A stretch of DNA of 9,097 nucleotides, taken from assembly GCA_012516755.1 (NCBI GenBank), contig JAAYWE010000233.1, positions 1 through 9,097 on the forward strand. Reading direction: 5' to 3'. Both the position numbers and the translations under genes were made by a program. The notes below the pieces were generated by a model. The model saw only the letters and a program-made list of their open reading frames with translations, was not told the origin of the DNA and did not search any database. The stretch comes from Treponema sp. Lineage in GTDB: Bacteria; Spirochaetota; Spirochaetia; Treponematales; Rectinemataceae. How positions within the stretch are numbered: position 1 is the stretch's first letter; every line of letters begins with the position of its first letter. This document shows positions 6,371-9,097 of this stretch, piece by piece.

Positions 6371-7963
6371 ATGGCCAAAGAGAACAACAGCGGAGCGAAC
6401 CTTGGCTTCGAAACCGAACTCTGGCGAGCCGCCGACGCGCTGCGCTCGAACATGGATGCTGCTGAGTATAAGCACGTCGTGCTCGGCCTGATCTTCCTCA
6501 AGTACATCTCCGATGCCTTCGAGGAACATCGAATCAAGCTCGAGGCGGATCGCTCCGAGGGAGCCGACCCAGAAGACCCCGACGAGTACCGGGCCGTTAA
6601 CATATTCTGGGTTCCAAAAGAAGCCCGCTGGTCTCATCTCAAGGCCAACGCCAGGCAACCGACCATCGGCAAAATGGTCGACGACGCCATGCTCGCCATA
6701 GAGCGCGACAACCCCTCACTCAAGGGCGTGCTTCCCAAAGACTATGCCCACCCGCGCCTCGATAAGCAGCGCCTCGGCCAGCTCATCGACCTGATTGGCG
6801 ACATCGGCCTGGGCGATAAGGCAAACCGCTCCAAAGATATTCTCGGCCGTGTCTACGAGTACTTCCTTTCGCAGTTCGCCGGCGCCGAGGGGAAAAAGGG
6901 CGGTCAGTTCTACACGCCCCGTTGCGTGGTTCAGCTCCTCGTTGAAATGCTGAGACCTTATAAAGGCCGTGTATATGACCCCTGCTGCGGTTCCGGTGGA
7001 ATGTTCGTCCAGTCGGAGAAGTTTGTTGAAGCCCACGGCGGCAGGATCGGCGACATCAGCATCTACGGCCAGGAATCCAACCACACCACCTGGCGGCTAG
7101 CAAAGATGAACCTGGCTATTCGCGGCATCGACGGGAACCTCGGCAAGGAACACGCCGACAGCTTTCACCGCGATCTGCACCCCGATCTCAAGGCTGACTA
7201 TGTCCTGGCCAATCCGCCCTTCAACGACAGCGACTGGGGTGGCGAGCGCCTCAAAGACGACAAACGATGGAAGTTCGGCATCCCGCCAGCCGGAAACGCC
7301 AACTTCGCGTGGGTGCAGCACTTTATCTACCACCTGGCCCCGACCGGTTTGGCAGGCTTCGTCCTGGCCAACGGCTCGATGTCCTCCAATCAAGCTGGCG
7401 AGGGCGAGATCCGCAAAAGCATCATCGAAGCCGACCTGGTAGATTGCATGGTCGCCCTCCCCGGCCAGCTATTCTATTCAACCCAAATTCCGGTCTGCCT
7501 CTGGTTCATCGCCCGCGATAAAAAGAACAGCCGATTCCGGGATCGACGCGGCGAGACGCTCTTCATCGACGCCCGCAAGCTGGGCACCCTGATCGACCGC
7601 GTTCATCGAGAACTGACCTACGACGACATCAGCAAGATAGCCGACACCTACCACGCATGGCGCGGCGATAATGTAGGGGCAGACCTGCGTGTCAGCCCCG
7701 ATGCGCAGGCGAACACACAGGTTCGCGCCTACGAGGATATCCCCGGTTTCTGCAAATCCGCAACGACCGACGACATACGCGGGCATAATTACATTCTCAC
7801 CCCTGGCCGCTATGTCGGTGCAGCCGAGGTCGAAGACGACGGTGAGCCGTTCGAGGAGAAAATGGCCAAGCTGACGGCCGCCTTGCGCGAACAGACCGAG
7901 CAGGCGAAGAAACTGGACCAACTCATCTGGGCTAACCTGGAGGACATTGGGTATGGCAAATGA
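6371..7963 (+). CDS. hsdM: Type I restriction-modification system methyltransferase subunit (HsdM)
   Basis: This is an N6-adenine DNA methyltransferase that works with HsdS (target recognition) and HsdR (cleavage). The 530-aa protein begins MAKENNSG at ATG 6371 with GAGGAG 5-6 nt upstream; the open frame extends left to 6317 but that part lies inside the HTH gene. The helical HsdM N-terminal domain covers about 12-150 (LWRAADALRSNMDAAEYKHVVLGLIFLKYISDAF in outline). The linker GGQFYTPRCVVQLLVEML (177-194) leads to SAM-binding motif I DPCCGSGG (203-210) and catalytic motif IV NPPF (281-284). The C-terminus holds PGFCKSAT and ILTPGRYVG, typical of the family. Residues 435-454 are encoded by a palindromic 60-bp element that looks like an in-frame insertion outside the catalytic core. 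All key motifs are intact, so it should be active if HsdS is present. Confidence 0.95.
   Translation: MAKENNSGANLGFETELWRAADALRSNMDAAEYKHVVLGLIFLKYISDAFEEHRIKLEADRSEGADPEDPDEYRAVNIFWVPKEARWSHLKANARQPTIGKMVDDAMLAIERDNPSLKGVLPKDYAHPRLDKQRLGQLIDLIGDIGLGDKANRSKDILGRVYEYFLSQFAGAEGKKGGQFYTPRCVVQLLVEMLRPYKGRVYDPCCGSGGMFVQSEKFVEAHGGRIGDISIYGQESNHTTWRLAKMNLAIRGIDGNLGKEHADSFHRDLHPDLKADYVLANPPFNDSDWGGERLKDDKRWKFGIPPAGNANFAWVQHFIYHLAPTGLAGFVLANGSMSSNQAGEGEIRKSIIEADLVDCMVALPGQLFYSTQIPVCLWFIARDKKNSRFRDRRGETLFIDARKLGTLIDRVHRELTYDDISKIADTYHAWRGDNVGADLRVSPDAQANTQVRAYEDIPGFCKSATTDDIRGHNYILTPGRYVGAAEVEDDGEPFEEKMAKLTAALREQTEQAKKLDQLIWANLEDIGYGK
7673..7732. repeat. 60-bp palindromic repeat-like element inserted in frame in hsdM
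   Basis: The element folds into two adjacent stem-loops. GGGGC-A-GAC (7676-7684) pairs with GTC-A-GCCCC (7691-7699) around CTGCGT. GCGAAC (7709-7714) pairs with GTTCGC (7721-7726) around ACACAG. Its ends GTAGGGGC (7673-7680) and GCGCCTAC (7725-7732) are inverted copies with one mismatch. It spans exactly 20 codons (V435-Y454) between the conserved YHAWRGD and EDIPGFCKSAT stretches. From memory it resembles short dispersed repeats translated as VGADLRVCP...NTQVRPYE in unrelated proteins; this was not checked by search. Confidence 0.65.
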
Positions 7964-9059
7964 GATCCTCCCCAATCCTCCGGAGGGCCAACTACTGATC
8001 TATCAGGACGGCGCCCTGCAGGTGCAGGTCCGCATCGACGGCCAAACCGTCTGGCTAACTCAGCGGCTCATGGCTGAACTGTACCAGGTGTCGGTCAAAA
8101 CCGTAAACGAACACCTCGTGAACATATATGCCGAACAAGAACTGGATTCTTCTGCAACTATCCGGAAATTCCGGATAGTTCAAACCGAGGGCGCCCGGCA
8201 GGTTTCCCGCATGGTAGACCACTACAACCTCGACGCCATCCTTGCAGTTGGCTACCGTGTCCGCTCGGCCCGCGGCACCGCCTTTCGCCAGTGGGCTACC
8301 GCCCGGCTATCCGAACTGCTGGTCAAGGGTTTTACGCTCGACGATGACCGGCTCAAGGAAGGCCGCACTCTCGGCGAGTCCTATTTCGACGAACTGCTCG
8401 AACGCATCCGCGATATCCGCGCATCTGAACGGCTGTTCTACCAGAAGATCACCGATATCTACGCGACGAGCATTGACTACGACCCTCAGGCCGAGATCAC
8501 CCAGATGTTTTACGCAACCGTGCAGAACAAACTGCACTGGGCCATCCATGGTCACACCGCGGCGGAGATCGTCTATCATCGGGCTGATGCGAACAAGCCC
8601 CGTATGGGATTGACCACGTGGAAAAACGCGCCCTACGGCCCCATCCGCAAGACCGATGTCACCGTGGCCAAGAATTACCTAACGGAAGAGGAGATCCGCG
8701 AACTCAACCGCATCGTAACCATGTATCTTGACTATGCCGAGGATCAGGCTCGCCGCCGCAAGCCCATGTACATGAAAGATTGGGTGAAAAAACTGGATGC
8801 CTTTCTTAGGTTCAACGAGCGGAATATTATGACCCATGCCGGCATGATTTCGCGTACCCTGGCCGAAGAGCACGCCCATGCCCAGTTCGATAAATACGAA
8901 GCCAAACGCCGAAAACTCGAGGCCACCGCACCCAGCAGCGATTTTGATGGCTTTGTAGAGAAGACCAGGCAACTGACGGGGCAGGAGAAAAAGGAATTAC
9001 CGGGACCAAAAAAGCCGAGGCGGACCACCTCGCAGAAGGATAAAGGCGATCGCAAATGA
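7953..9059 (+). CDS. rhuM: RhuM family (virulence RhuM-like) protein
   Basis: This 368-aa protein matches the RhuM family, named from a Salmonella pathogenicity-island gene and often found beside type I R-M genes; its biochemical function is not established. Conserved stretches in order are TVWLTQRLMAELYQVSVKTVNEH (32-54), a probable HTH-like part; HYNLDAILAVGYRVRSARGTAFRQWAT (90-116); RDIRASERLFYQKITDIYATSIDYDP (153-178); HGHTAAEIVYHRAD (199-212); and LDAFLRFNERNIMTHAGMIS (281-300). The tail after about 318 is charged and Lys/Arg-rich. The start is ATG 7953 with GGAGG 9 nt upstream; TTG 7947 is too close to that site. It overlaps the end of hsdM by 11 nt, so translation is probably coupled. 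It probably acts as a DNA-associated accessory of the R-M operon, which is inference. Confidence 0.88.
   Translation: MANEILPNPPEGQLLIYQDGALQVQVRIDGQTVWLTQRLMAELYQVSVKTVNEHLVNIYAEQELDSSATIRKFRIVQTEGARQVSRMVDHYNLDAILAVGYRVRSARGTAFRQWATARLSELLVKGFTLDDDRLKEGRTLGESYFDELLERIRDIRASERLFYQKITDIYATSIDYDPQAEITQMFYATVQNKLHWAIHGHTAAEIVYHRADANKPRMGLTTWKNAPYGPIRKTDVTVAKNYLTEEEIRELNRIVTMYLDYAEDQARRRKPMYMKDWVKKLDAFLRFNERNIMTHAGMISRTLAEEHAHAQFDKYEAKRRKLEATAPSSDFDGFVEKTRQLTGQEKKELPGPKKPRRTTSQKDKGDRK
8156..8180. repeat. 25-bp perfect palindrome inside rhuM
   Basis: AACTATCCGGAA (8156-8167) and TTCCGGATAGTT (8169-8180) are exact inverted copies around a single A. The site encodes residues 69-76 (TIRKFRIV) of RhuM, between the HTH-like part and the HYNLDAI motif. 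It may be an operator, a recognition site, an mRNA hairpin or a by-product of codon choice on a symmetric peptide. Confidence 0.7.
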
Positions 9060-9097
9060 CAAACTACAAAGGCAGAACAAGCAAACTCAAAGGCTCG
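9056..9097 (+). CDS. Start of an unidentified gene downstream of rhuM (partial)
   Basis: ATG 9056 overlaps the TGA of rhuM as ATGA, and AAAGG lies about 8-9 nt upstream, so a further operon gene probably starts here. Only 14 codons (MTNYKGRTSKLKGS) are visible before the right edge, too few to identify it. By operon logic hsdS or another R-M accessory is the natural guess, but the sequence itself does not show this. Confidence 0.5.
   Translation, partial: MTNYKGRTSKLKGS

Noticed and set aside
7947..7952. TTG start for rhuM two codons upstream of the ATG
   Set aside because: The GGAGG site would be only 3 nt away, against 9 nt for ATG 7953.
7478..7975. 165-codon minus-strand open frame opposite hsdM, with similar ones at 6716-7084 and 7097-7393
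   Set aside because: Long antisense frames are common opposite G+C-rich genes; they have no ribosome-binding sites or family motifs, and the plus strand is clearly hsdM.

Overview
The window joins two different pieces of bacterial DNA at a tRNA-Asn gene. The left part (about 1-5640) is A+T-richer core-genome sequence. It holds, from left to right, the N-terminal half of a nickel-dependent lactate racemase-type gene (larA family, minus strand, cut by the window edge), a two-gene topoisomerase IV operon (ParE-like then ParC-like, plus strand, both starting with GTG), a convergent NifX/NifB-like small protein (minus strand), and tRNA-Asn(GTT) with a good promoter just upstream. The short ParE (601 aa) and ParC (691 aa) and their signatures (HPHGDASI, ASAPRYIE, TQAIFSLRGKP) resemble the Spirochaetota/Bacteroidota branch of topoisomerase IV. 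I favour a spirochaete-like host, but this is inferred from remembered family patterns and not from a search.

Right of the tRNA the character changes. A gene-free stretch of about 490 bp (5641-6129) is full of hairpins and carries three tandem copies of a 12-bp repeat. It ends in a strong promoter overlapped by a palindrome. The promoter reads into a clearly G+C-richer, tightly packed operon: a 79-aa XRE/Cro-type HTH protein, a type I restriction-modification methyltransferase subunit (HsdM), a RhuM-family protein, and the first 14 codons of a further gene. Spacing is 1 nt between HTH and hsdM, an 11-nt overlap between hsdM and rhuM, and an ATGA overlap between rhuM and the next gene, so one polycistronic mRNA with translational coupling is likely. 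HsdS and HsdR, which a complete type I system needs, are not in the window and would be expected further right.

The simplest reading is a horizontally acquired defence island lying against the 3' end of tRNA-Asn. The HTH protein probably acts as a local controller of the methyltransferase operon. No integrase and no second partial tRNA copy is visible here. The most unusual signals are a 60-bp palindromic element inserted in frame inside hsdM, a 25-bp perfect palindrome inside rhuM, the layered inverted repeats around the HTH promoter, and the structured, possibly transcribed, region between the tRNA and the operon.
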